DNA of 64,000 nucleotides from Dipteris shenzhenensis. Lineage: Eukaryota; Polypodiophyta; Polypodiopsida; Gleicheniales. The notes beneath the pieces are model-generated. The model was not told where the DNA came from. It made no database searches and was given only the letters and a program-made list of their open reading frames with translations. This document shows, piece after piece, positions 45,486 through 55,754 of the stretch; the first letter of the stretch is position 1; the number at the start of each line of letters is the position of its first letter. The stretch lies in the NCBI GenBank assembly GCA_047967505.1, contig CM106540.1. One strand, written 5' to 3'. A program made the translations under genes and the position numbers.

Positions 45486-48400
45486 ATGGCTAGCAACAAC
45501 ATGGACATGGCGGCGCTACTAAAGAAAATGATGAGTGAAGATGCAAGTTTCCTTGGACTCATGGATTCCATGGTTAGTTCAATTAAAGGTATGTCATTTT
45601 TTGTTGGATTTATGTTATGCATTTTGAGAAAGAAGGGGTTGAACATGTATGTTATGCATGTATGTTATGCTGATTTTGTAAGCATGTATGTTATGCATTT
45701 GGAGAAAAAAGGTGGCTGATTGTAAGCGTGTATGTTATGCATTTGTAAGCATGTATGTTATGCTTTTGGATGTAAGGGAGGGGGCTGACTTTATGCACTT
45801 GGATTTAAGAGAGAAGGCTAAATTTACGCATTTGGATTTAAGGGAGAAGGCTGAATTTTTAGGTGAAGAGAACTGTTTTATGAATTTATGGGCTGTATTC
45901 ATTGCATTTAGAGAAAGAAGGGGCTGATTTGTAAGCATGTATGTTATGCACTTGGAGAATCTAGGTAGCTGAATATATGGCATGTATGTTTTTTATATAG
46001 GAAAAATGCCTATGGGAGATGCATCAAAGGATGTGTCCTTCAAAGAGAACAAGGAGCGTCTCTCTTTGCAAGATAAATCTCAAGTTTCTGTTCCTCCGAT
46101 CTCAGGGGCAAGTTTTACACCTACATATGATGAGGTGTTTAAACCACCCAAAATGAATAGTAGGGATAAGAACAAGCTATATGGGAAAGAGCTCCTAGAA
46201 AAGTGCTTCAAAGACCAGCATTCTCTATTGTTAGAAAACTACCGTCGTGTACGAAGGTGGTTTGAGGGAATAGAGGTTGTTATAGATCTACAGCATAAAA
46301 AGGAAGAACAACAGCATATTAAAGGCATCATCCATGAGCGTCATCATGAGATAGTGCCTCTAAAGTTTAGTGGAGTTGAATATAGCTAGAGAGAGGAAGA
46401 TATATACAGGTGGTGGATCTCCTCAAAGCAGTCTAGCAGGAAATACTCGAAGAAGAGGACCCTTGTAAATAATGTGAGTTGGCTTTTGAATTATGTGATA
46501 TTTTATAAAACTATATATTTGTAATATAGATATGATCTAGTCAGTGTTGTATTCTATTGTGTTTCAAAGGACGAAATGAGCAAAGTTCAGAGAAATCTCG
46601 AGCATGACGCAACTAGTCCTTGTATTGACAAGTCTCCGCAAAATTCAATTTCAAAGAAGGTATGTTCAATACATTTAATGGTTCTCTAGCATGAAGTAAA
46701 AATTTTGTATTTATTTGCATAATTTGTGCCACTTCTTACTTGGATCATTTAACTCTTTAGCAGTCTATTGGAGATTCTATTTCCATTAGAGGGGAATTTC
46801 ATGAACAAGGATATTCAACATTTCAGGTTGTTGACGCATTTGAAAGATATGTTTTTCCAAGAAATAATAAGAATATCATATACCAATTGAACTAAGTTCT
46901 CATTCCTTTGGATTTTAAAGTGATATATAAGAGTTTAATAAAATTTTGTATGTCTATTTGAAACTTTTTAGAGATATATGGAGCCTCAAGCAACTACTCC
47001 TTGTATTGACGAGTCTCCACGTAATGCAATTTCAGAGAAGGTATGTTCAATACATTTAATGATTCTCTAGCATGAAGTAAAAATTTTATTTGCATAATTT
47101 GTGCCACTTCCTACTTGGATTATTTAACTCTTTAGCAGTCTATTGGAGATTCTATTTCTATTAGAGGGGAATTTCATGAACAAGGATATTCAATATCTCA
47201 AGTTGTTGATGCATTTGAAAGATATGTTTTTCCAAGAAAAAATAAGAATATCGTATACCAATTGAACTAAGTTCTCATTCCTTTGGATTTTAAAGTGATA
47301 TATAAGAGTTTTATAACATTTTGTATGTCTATTTGAAACTTTTTAGAGATATATGGAGCCTCAAGCAACTACTCCTTGTATTGATGAGTTTCCACGTAAT
47401 CCAATTTCAGAGAAGGTATGTTTATATTAATACCTTGAATGGTTCTCTACTTTTAGTAAAAAATTATACTTTTTCATGTAATTTATGTGACATCTTACTT
47501 GGATTATTCAATTCATTGGCAGTCTATTGGAAATTCAGTTTCTATTGGAGGAGAATTTTATGGACAAGGATGTCAACATCTGAGGTTGTTGAAGCATTTC
47601 CAATAAAAGATATGTTTTTACTTTTATAAAGAATATAAAATGTTTTCTTTAATAAAATCATATGTTCTTTTGTGTAGATAGATAAGTTCATGGCGAAGAG
47701 ATTTGAAGAGTTTGAGTATTATCACTCTGATCAGGTGTGTAAGTTTCAATCATGAGTTTTCTTCTATTATGAAGAAGTATTATTAACCATTCAGTTATTC
47801 ACAATTCATCTATCTTAAATATTTTATATCAGGATTCTTATGGTGAAGTGAATGCTGATATGAATGAGATGACATTTTCTAAGATGCTTCATGGTGGCAT
47901 CACTACAAATGAAGATAAGGTATGAATTGCCTTTATCTTTTAGATATGCGTATGATTGAAGCTATTTTCTTTGATTCAATTGTGATCAACATCTTCTTTT
48001 TAGACAAGTTTTAATTTAATTTTGTCATATTTTTAGGATCCAATATCGAATGTGATTGATTCTACGAATGAAATATCTAGAAAAAGTGAACGAAAGAGAA
48101 ATGTAAAAGTGTTCGTTTATGCAATACCCTTTAAAAGTAAAGTAAGTACTTTGTATGCTTGTATTCTTTACATAATTCTTTCGAATAGCATTAACACTAC
48201 TTGTTGTTTATCATTCATAGGTGAGTGAAAAAATGAGAGATCACTTAGAACAGAAGACTGTGCAAAGAAGTGATAAATCCCAAGGAAAGAGATGCAAGGT
48301 ATTCTTATATTTAGAATTTATTTTCTATGGTTTGAAGTCTTTATACCTTGATTTTAATCTCAAATTTTTATTTAAATTAGAACTTAAAAGATATTCAAGG

Positions 48401-48805
48401 TACAGACATGGAGGTGACTACGGTTTCAAGCGAGTATAAAAGAGTATGTAACAGCCTTTTACATTAGGCTTGATTATTTAAATCATTTGCTTCGATTTTG
48501 TTAATATATTGTCACTTGTTTTGTTATTATGCCCTCAGGTGGATGACATTTCAGAGGAAAATATGGAGACGATACTTTTGAAATACATGGGAGTCCACAC
48601 AATTCATGATATGTACTTTTCCTTAAAAAGTACATATGTGAAGCTTAAAAAGATGGAGAGTAGCTTCAAACAGTACTCTACAGACATCAAGAAACCAGCC
48701 AGTAACATTATGATAAGGGACATTGTGCATTGGCTTATTGAAAGTCAAAAAGTTAGATTCATGGAAAAATCTGATGTGCTTAGTTTAGAAGATACTCTAT
48801 TTTGA
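45486..48805 (+). CDS. Unknown multi-exon gene, copy B (14-exon model, one in-frame TAG)
   Basis: Predicted exons: 45486-45588, 46001-46473, 46570-46659, 46764-46826, 46972-47040, 47139-47201, 47347-47415, 47523-47584, 47678-47734, 47833-47919, 48037-48141, 48221-48298, 48381-48443, 48539-48805. All borders are GT-AG and, after exon 1, nearly all are phase 0. Two defects appear: TAG at 46387-46389 in exon 2, and a one-base deletion in exon 8. Exon 2 encodes a basic segment (NYRRVRRWFEGIEVVIDL); the last exon is helical (METILLKYMGVHTIHDMYF, IMIRDIVHWLIES). No signal peptide, membrane span or known domain was recognised. It is flanked by TTTCCTAG arrays, shares its last-exon motif with the minus-strand gene at 27.7 kb, and carries internally duplicated exons. 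An accessory (TNPA-like) protein of a CACTA-type transposon is possible by architecture only. Confidence 0.55.
46605..47590 (+). repeat. Threefold tandem exon-pair duplication inside the unknown gene
   Basis: The exon pair (TTPCIDESPRNAISEK-type, then SIGDSISIRGEFHEQGYS-type) and its introns are present three times, with the TCCTTGTATTGA word at about 46617, 46998 and 47373: a period of roughly 375-381 bp. Introns as well as exons are conserved between copies one and two, so at least one duplication is young. Confidence 0.9.
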
Positions 48806-49139
48806 TATGACATTTAGCTTGACTCAAATAAGTCTTCAAATTGTTATGTAGAACTCTTTTAGCTCTCTTTGGTTGTCTTATATTTCTTATAGTAGAAGTT
48901 TTTTGCTTTTTCTTTTGAATATTGTAATAACGAATGGACTTTTTACCTTCTTATTATTTGTAAAAATATTAAAGAGAACTCCATAATCTTTTTGATGGTT
49001 TTGTTGAAGTAGATAATGTGAGTTAAGGTAATTATAGTAACAATTGCTTATTGCTCTAGGTACTTTAAAAGCTCAAATTGCTACATGTAAAAATGTGAAA
49101 CATGAGTGCTTCATTTCTTAAATGACATAACTGAGACAA

Positions 49140-49570
49140 AATCACTTATTTCGCATTCTCCCTATATAGGGAAATAGAAGATTCTCAATATTGTTTACTA
49201 GTTCATAACCAGGAAGTTTGCAAACCATGAAAAATGGGGCATTTCCTAGTTTGTCTTCCAAAGAAAAAGAGGATTCTCTATATCATTTACTAGACTATAA
49301 CTAGGAAGTGTGCAAACTAGGGAAAATGGAACATTTCCTAGTTAGACTATGTAGGGAATTACTAATGAATTTCACTATCTAGGAAAATTTTCCTATATGG
49401 TGAAATTCTCTAATGATTCCCTGCATTGACTTGCATAGGGAATTTTTTGATTGATTCCCTAGATAAGGTAACTAGGAAGTGTTCCATTTTCTCTAGTTTG
49501 CACTTTTACTAGTTATGTTCATTTCAAACTAGTAAATGATATAGAGAATCCTCTTTTTTTCCTATACAGA
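49140..49570. repeat. TTTCCTAG/CTAGGAAA repeat array, right of the unknown gene
   Basis: Repeated words in both orientations: AACTAGGAAGTGTGCAAACT, ACATTTCCTAGTT, TAGGGAATTAC, TCTAGGAAAATTTTCCTATA. The segment 49240-49360 and the segment 49440-49560 are partly inverted relative to each other. It shares its core words with the array at 41.6-42.0 kb. Confidence 0.7.
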
Positions 49571-49788
49571 GAACGTCTCAAAGTTCCTTGTGAACCATTT
49601 GGCAAAGCTTCTCCAATACCCTCCTCAGTGGCCAAACTCATCAGCTGTCTATCCGATATCGAAATGACGCTGGTCAGTCGTCTATCCGCTTTGATGTCTC
49701 AGAAGGCATCTACTCTTTAGCCGTTAATTCCGTAGGATTGGCAACCTCAGCCTCCATCCTCATCCTTCTATATCCTCCTCCAACGATA

Positions 49789-49873
49789 GACAGAGTGCTA
49801 AAAATGATGTTCTTTGACTCAGAAAGGGCAGCGTGCTTTCTCACTCAAAGAACATCATTTTAAGCGCTCTGTC
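49789..49873. repeat. Foldback hairpin with long arms
   Basis: The left arm starts GACAGAGTGCTAAAAATGAT and continues to TTCTTTGA; the right arm is its near-perfect reverse complement ending GCGCTCTGTC. Arms are about 30 bases, and the loop contains GAAAGGGCAGCG. Confidence 0.85.
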
Positions 49874-49903
49874 AATGTAGTCAACAGATGAAGTCATTTG
49901 GGA

Positions 49904-49955
49904 GCACACTTTTGATGCATTTTGTGTGAAAAAGGGCAGCGCATCAAAAGTGTGC
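49904..49955. repeat. Second foldback hairpin, adjacent
   Basis: GCACACTTTTGATGC pairs perfectly with GCATCAAAAGTGTGC. The loop carries AAAAGGGCAGC, the same AAGGGCAGCG word as the neighbouring hairpin. Confidence 0.85.
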
Positions 49956-50273
49956 CCCCTTCTATGGCCATAGTCTACTTACATTTACATAAGGTATGTA
50001 GATGAATGTATAAGTAGATGAATGTACATGTGGATGAACATATATGTGTGAATATGAACATATATGGATGAGTTTATATGGATGAATGTATATATAGATG
50101 TGTGCATATGTATTTACATGGACAAATGTATATGGATTTTTTTTTTTTTTAATTTGGATGTCAATGTTCCAAATTTTCTCCTCCACAAAGCATATAGCTC
50201 TTCAAAAAACCTTAGTAATTTGTATATGCATGTGTTTTTGTTGATGATTTCTAAATTTGATATCTTCTTATAG

Positions 50274-50480
50274 TTGAGGTACTTCCACTTGGGGCAAATT
50301 GACAATGAAGGGGGTGTCATTTTGGGGGTTTTGGAAGCAAAATGGCAGCACGCTCAATGCATTGCCATTTTACTTCCAACCCCCCTAAAAAATCACACAA
50401 AATGGCAGTGCATTGATGCACTACCATTTCATTTCCAAAACCCCCTTCACTGTTACTTCTACCCCCAAAAATCACAACCC
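50274..50480. repeat. Foldback (MITE-like) element, copy 1
   Basis: GGGGGTTTTGGAAGCAAAAT pairs with ATTTTACTTCCAACCCCCC around CAGCACGCTCAATGCATTGC. A second, related right arm follows at 50396-50440. The left flank CTTGGGGCAAATTGACAATG matches copy 2. Confidence 0.75.
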
Positions 50481-50637
50481 CCTCCTATAATAGTTTCATT
50501 TGATGGTAGTAGCACTCTTCAACGTTAGAGGCAATGATTGCAAGGAGAGAGGATTTGGAGGACTTGGCAAGCTTGAGAATAGATAAAAAATGAATATACT
50601 TATATTCACATATGTATCTACACATATATTTGCAATT

Positions 50638-50805
50638 GAGGTCCTTCCAGTGGGGGCAAACTGACAATGAAAGGGGTGTGATTTTGGGGGGTTTTGAAAG
50701 CAAAATGGTAGCGTGATGATGCGTTGCCATTTTGCTTCCAAAACCCCCCAAAATCACACCCCCCTTCACCATTAGTTCTTACCCCAAAAAGCACAACCCC
50801 CTCTT
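50638..50805. repeat. Foldback (MITE-like) element, copy 2
   Basis: Arms at 50668-50708 and 50727-50768 are reverse complements over about 40 bases with few mismatches (core GATTTTGGGGGGTTTTG). The 18-base loop is TAGCGTGATGATGCGTTG. Flanks match copy 1 (GGGGCAAACTGACAATGAA to the left, GCACAACCCCCTC to the right). Confidence 0.8.
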
Positions 50806-50879
50806 GTAATGCATTTCAGTTTCAGATTCTATTTTTCCCTTGGTGGTTGGACATGGTATCATTATTCCCTGAGAGCGCA

Positions 50880-51535
50880 GTGGGTCATGCTTCTAATTAG
50901 GGGACGTAAGGTTAGTCTTCTCAACCTCTATGCCTCTAACAATTGAGAGGACTATGTCCTTATTTGGATCCCATCGCAAATTCAAGGGTTATTGGAGGTG
51001 ACTTTAACATGATGGAGTTGCCTTTAGACAAGAAGGGGGATAGAGAAGGAGGCATTCATTCTTAGCGAGAGAAACTAGGGATGCCTTCTTGTTTTAGTTC
51101 AATGGCAGAGATGCTTGGTTGGATAATGCCTTTCGCACACGGTCACAGTCGCTCCTATTCTCGTGGTCAAACAGGAGACCTCAGATGCCCATCCATGCAC
51201 ACATTGACAGATTTTATGTTGATGATTGGGCTTTGGATAAAGGTGGATCGATATGCATTTCTCTCAAGGTTTATATATCTGACCACTTTCCAGTAGTTTT
51301 AATGATTTTCAAGTCTCAAATAGGTAGCTCTGCCAATATTAGGATTTTGGGTGCCTCCTATGCAAAGGATCTCATAGAGGCAGTTTTACATATTTGGATG
51401 TCTCATATGCAGGGTGGAGTGCTGTCTCCTTTATACGTGGCAGGATCTCTTTCTGGTATAAGTGACTTTTATCAATCGGTTGCAAGTACCAGGAGGCATG
51501 AGATTCTCAAACAAGAATTTGGGCCTCGCTAGCAA
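50880..51535 (+). mobile_element. LINE endonuclease fragment
   Basis: The frame near 50985-51065 reads VIGGDFNMMELPLDKKGD, the G-D-F-N motif of AP endonucleases. The frame 51119-51532 continues LDNAFRTRSQ, LLFSWSNRRP, HAHIDRFYVDDW and ISDHFPVVLM, with the S-D-H motif. A frame change occurs between the two. Nothing of the RT is left. Confidence 0.85.
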
Positions 51536-52259
51536 TTGGTAGCCCTATACAGGGAAAAGCCTACATAAGCTTAGATTCAGGGGCGGCTTGCTGTAGCAAG
51601 GGCTCATCAACAAACATTGTTAGATCAGAAAGCAAAGTATGATTTTCATGCACAAGAGTCCTTTTGGACTCAGATGGGGGGTGGGCCTAAGGCCACAGAT
51701 GTGAGAAGCGAGGAGTGGGTGGTGCATGGACCTATGACACTACACAACACTGTGCAAGGATCATGCATAATGATATAGGGGGTCATAGGGAGTGCTATGA
51801 ATCGAAACAGACAGAACAAGCTATAAAAGAAGGCAAGGTAAGAACAACGATGATGATAAACAACGTAGGGAAACAGTAGACATAGAGGGGACAATGCGAA
51901 CTAGATGTATATCATAGAATGAAAATGGAACCAAGTACACAAATCCACCTAGGAGATAGAGCAGAGATCACTCATCCAAGATAGCAATACAATAGGCGAG
52001 CTTGTAGCTCCAACCTCTCTCTCTCCCTCTCTCAAACCCCATACAATGGATGAATAAATTCTCCCCCATCATCCCTCATCTCCCCTCTTCACCCTCTCCT
52101 TCCCCTAGCTAGAAATCTCCCTCCTCTCTCCTGTTGTCCCCCTCGTCCTTAGCCATCTTGTTGCTCCATCTCTTCATGTCTTTTGCAACAGCCCGCTTCT
52201 GCCAAGTTGGTGCGCTGTAACTACTCGATGTGCACCACCTATGCACCATTTGTGCATCA
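51536..52259. other. Intergenic, no recognised gene
   Basis: Short ORFs without motifs; a CT-rich stretch lies at 52010-52130. Confidence 0.4.
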
Positions 52260-52885
52260 CCTGTGTCTGCGACAAAGAGCTTTGTAAGAAATCCTAGATT
52301 TTCTATATTTAGAAATGTACTAAGGAATAGAAAAGAGACTGAGATAGTAGAGAATAAGGAATATTTGTATTGCTTGAGTGTTTGTAGTGTGTCATCCATA
52401 CAGCTGGGCCTCTCTTATATAGAGAGTGAAGAGTCACACATGAAAAGGTGTGTACTCTAAAGTGTATGTGCATGAAGAGGTGTGTACTCCTTGTGAAGGG
52501 TGTGACCCTTAATGAGAGGGTACATTACAATGGTAGTGTCTCTTCAATAGAATGTGTCTCTTGTGAAGAGTTGTGCCTCATAGGAAGTGTCCCATCGAAA
52601 GGGCATACCCTTCCACAAGTGTCCATTCATCAAACCATCCATAAGTCTAAGGTATAGAGAAAGGAATACATTACAGATCATGAAATCCCCTTCCACTCAA
52701 AATAAGACCTTGGTGGAGATAATGAATTGGTGTAGAAAAGATCATGGCAAATTCTAAAAAAATTGCTGTAATATGTTAGGGTACTGCCTTCAGTCTTCAT
52801 CAGATTGCCAAGTAGTGTCGGAGTCATTCAGATCTCACCAAAGAACAAGGAATTCCGTGATAAGTCGATGTCGAGTCTCTCGCTG

Positions 52886-53188
52886 TCAATGGTCTAGAAT
52901 ACGCTCAGGAATAAGGAGAACATAATTGTCTTCGATTTCTGGGACATAGTCACCTGCAGGAGGAACTACTTCATCACCTGGAATATATGTCTTTGACCAA
53001 GAAATATGAAATGTCGGATGGATTTTACCCCAGGATGGTGGTAATTCCAATTTGTAACTTAAAGGTGAAATTTTCTTGATGATTCGAAAAGGTCCATAGT
53101 ATCTTTGTCGTAACTTAGGAAACATAGACTTGACCATCTTGTAGCAATGTGGGGCTACAAATAATAGCATTATGTCACCAGTTTCCAA
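52886..53188 (-). pseudogene. Integrase C-terminal end with start of chromodomain (minus gypsy)
   Basis: Open 100-residue piece: [47 protein letters not shown] and PERILDH. These are the post-core integrase segment (Y-Y-G-P-F) and the first strand of the chromodomain. The chromodomain continues beyond the stop in a shifted frame. Confidence 0.88.
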
Positions 53189-53999
53189 TTCAAGGTGACG
53201 TCTACATTTGTTGGCGAATCGTTGATACGGCTCTTACGCTTTTCGCATATGATCCCTGACTTGGAGTAGAATATCTTGCATTTCTTGAACCAGTTGATCA
53301 ACTAGGGCACTCGATGTTGAAGTACAAAATTCGTTGGTACAATCGGAGTGTGTCCATAAGCTGCTTGGAATGGAGTCATGTTGATGGCACTATGGAAAGA
53401 GTTATTATAAGCAAACTCAAGGAGTGGTAGATACTCTTCCCAAGCTGCTAAGCATGATTGAATATAATGTCAGAGCATTTCTTCCAGAACTTGGTTGACT
53501 CTTTCAATCTAGCCATCTGATTCTGGGTGGTAGGCTGAACTGAACAATAGAGTTGTACCCAAAGATTCGAACAGAGAAATCCAAAAGTGACTGGTAAACT
53601 TAGGATCTATGTCAGAGACGATGTTCTTGGGCAATTCATGGTGTCACAAGATATGTTGTATGAAGAGTTTGGTGATGTCTAGAGCCTGTGCACTGCTTTT
53701 GCAAGCAACAAAGTGTGCCATTTTGGACAATCGATGAACAATTACCATAATCTGAGTGTTACCTCTGGATTATCGTGGTAGTGTTGTAATAAAATCCATG
53801 GAAATACTTTCCTACCTTTTAGTTAGAACTAGAAGAGGCTGAAGAAGTCCTGTTGGAAGTCGTCGGCTTGCTTTCATTTGTTGACAAGATAAGCAACATG
53901 TAACCATTTTGATGACATCGCTTTTCATCTCAGGCTAGTAGTACGTTGCACTAAGTAACCTGTAAGTCTTGTTGATGCCTGGATGTGCAGCATAAGGAA

Positions 54000-54608
54000 C
54001 TACATGATGCTCTTTAACAAAAGACGTCGAACATCCTTGTCATATGGTATGCAGACATGATCTTGATAATACAGAATAAGAATATGATGAGAAGATCTTC
54101 TGTTCGGAAGTAGAAGGTTGATCTTTCGAAGGAACTTGTACTCTGTACCAAAGTCTTTATCATTGAGATACTTCCCTTTGAACGAATTCGGAACATCCAC
54201 AAATAATGTAGAGATTACCATAGCTGATGCTAGAGTTAACCTACTAAGAGCATGTGCAACTACATTGCGTAGTCCTGGAATGTACTCAATGGTCATGTGA
54301 AAGTTGGCCAGAAACTCAACCCAACGTGCTTGTCGAGCATTCATTACTGGCTAAGTAAAGATATACTTTAGAGAGTGATGGTCCGTCTTTACCACCAAGT
54401 CGGCTCCCATGAGATAATGTTTCCAAGAGCGGTAAGCATGTACAATGGTAAGAAACTCCTTATCATAAATTGGGTATCTGGTTTGGATATCGGAATGTTT
54501 ATGGCTGGCAAAAGCAATAACTCTGCCTTCTTGCATCAAGATTGTTGTAGCGATGTCAGAAGCGCCGGTCATGACCTCAGACAGAAGGTTTGGGTCAGCA
54601 ATAGCCAT
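54000..54608 (-). pseudogene. RNase H and tether of minus gypsy element
   Basis: Two adjoining frames, 54608-54351 and 54344-54000, separated by one stop. RNase H residues: GASDIATTILMQEG (catalytic Asp changed within the usual T-D-A-S), PIYDKEFLTIV, VVKTDHHSLKYIF. The second frame has ARQARWVEFLANFHMTIEYI, PGLRNVVAHALSRL and the start of the integrase zinc region. Confidence 0.9.
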
Positions 54609-54788
54609 AATAGGTGTGGTAGTGAGTGCTTGCTTGAGTTGTTGGAAACTATACTCTGCTTCGGGAAGCCACTGGAAAACTCGACCTTCTTGGGATCCAT
54701 AGAGATGTCTTGGGCTGAAATAACATGTCCCAAATATTCGAGTTGGGTTTTGAAGAACTCACTCTTCTCAACGTTGATGTAGAGAGAA

Positions 54789-55003
54789 ATTTTTTTAAGA
54801 AACCCGCTAGAGCAAGCTCTGTGCGGAAATACACCATGCTAAGCATGTAATAAAAAACACCTCAGAGGAATGAGGTAGAAAGAAACCAAGGCTGAGGTTG
54901 AAAATGCCATCTCAACCCTGTAGAAGTCTCAGCAAAGAAGGGAGAGTCTCTCCAATCTCTGAGAAAAGTAACCCTCCTAGAGGAGGCTACTCGAGATGAT
55001 CCC
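54789..55003 (-). mobile_element. 215-bp LINE 3' end inserted in the minus gypsy RT, with target duplication
   Basis: Flanked by a perfect 14-bp direct repeat TGATGTAGAGAGAA (54775-54788 and 55004-55017). A T run at 54790-54796 marks the poly(A) end of a minus-strand insertion. The body is about 95% identical to 9569-9753, the LINE 3' end near the left side of the window. Leaving it and one repeat out makes the flanking RT reading frame continuous. Confidence 0.92.
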
Positions 55004-55073
55004 TGATGTAGAGAGAATTTGCGTGGAGAACTTCAAAAACTTGGTGAAGATGTTGTTTGTGCTCATGTAAGGA

Positions 55074-55349
55074 TCAGCTGAAAACGAGGATGTCATTGAG
55101 ATAAACAATGACGAACTTATCGAGGAAAGGCCTAAAGATGTCATTCATAAGTGTCATGAATGTTGCCCGTGCATTGTTTAATCCAAAAGGCATGAACAAA
55201 CATTCATAGTGTCCATACTTAGTTCGAAAATCTGTCTTGTACTCATCGCCTTCTCGTATGCGGATTTGATGATAACTTGAACGAAGATTAATCTTTGAAC
55301 ATTGTGTCGCGTGTAGAAGTTGATCGAACAGGTCATCAATGCGAGGCAA
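55074..55349 (-). pseudogene. RT palm segment of minus gypsy element (YLND)
   Basis: Motifs: [59 protein letters not shown]. The catalytic box reads YLND, so the first Asp of the Y-x-D-D pair is replaced by Asn; this copy cannot polymerise DNA. Confidence 0.92.
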
Positions 55350-55384
55350 TGCATACTTGTTTTGATAGTGAGCTTGTTGAGGCC

Positions 55385-55754
55385 TCAGTTGTTGATGCAG
55401 AGGCGCATTAGCTTATTCTTTTTTTCCACAAGTAGTACAGGAGATCCGAAAGGGCTGCAACTAGGCCGAATGTAACCTTTGTCGAGTAGTTCGGTCACCT
55501 GTCTTTGGATTTCTTCATTTTGAGTGTTTCGACACTGGATTACTATTGGGAATAAGTTTGATTGGATGATCCACTGGTCGTCGAGGTGGTAACTGCTTTG
55601 GCAATTCCTGTGGAAAAATATCCAGGCAAGGCTGGAAAAAGGGTTGGTTGAGGAACTTAGGAGGATCCTTTGTCGGTGTCTCCTCAACTGCCGTAACCAA
55701 TAGAAGCGAAGTCTTTACTTGACGTTTATGAACCCACTTATAAGGCGGAGGCAA
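55385..55754 (-). pseudogene. RT N-terminal part of minus gypsy element
   Basis: Overlapping frames 55754-55515 and 55687-55385 carry [19 protein letters not shown] and then [40 protein letters not shown], the normal lead-in to the RT fingers. One frameshift near 55530 and a stop near 55385 break it. Confidence 0.88.
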
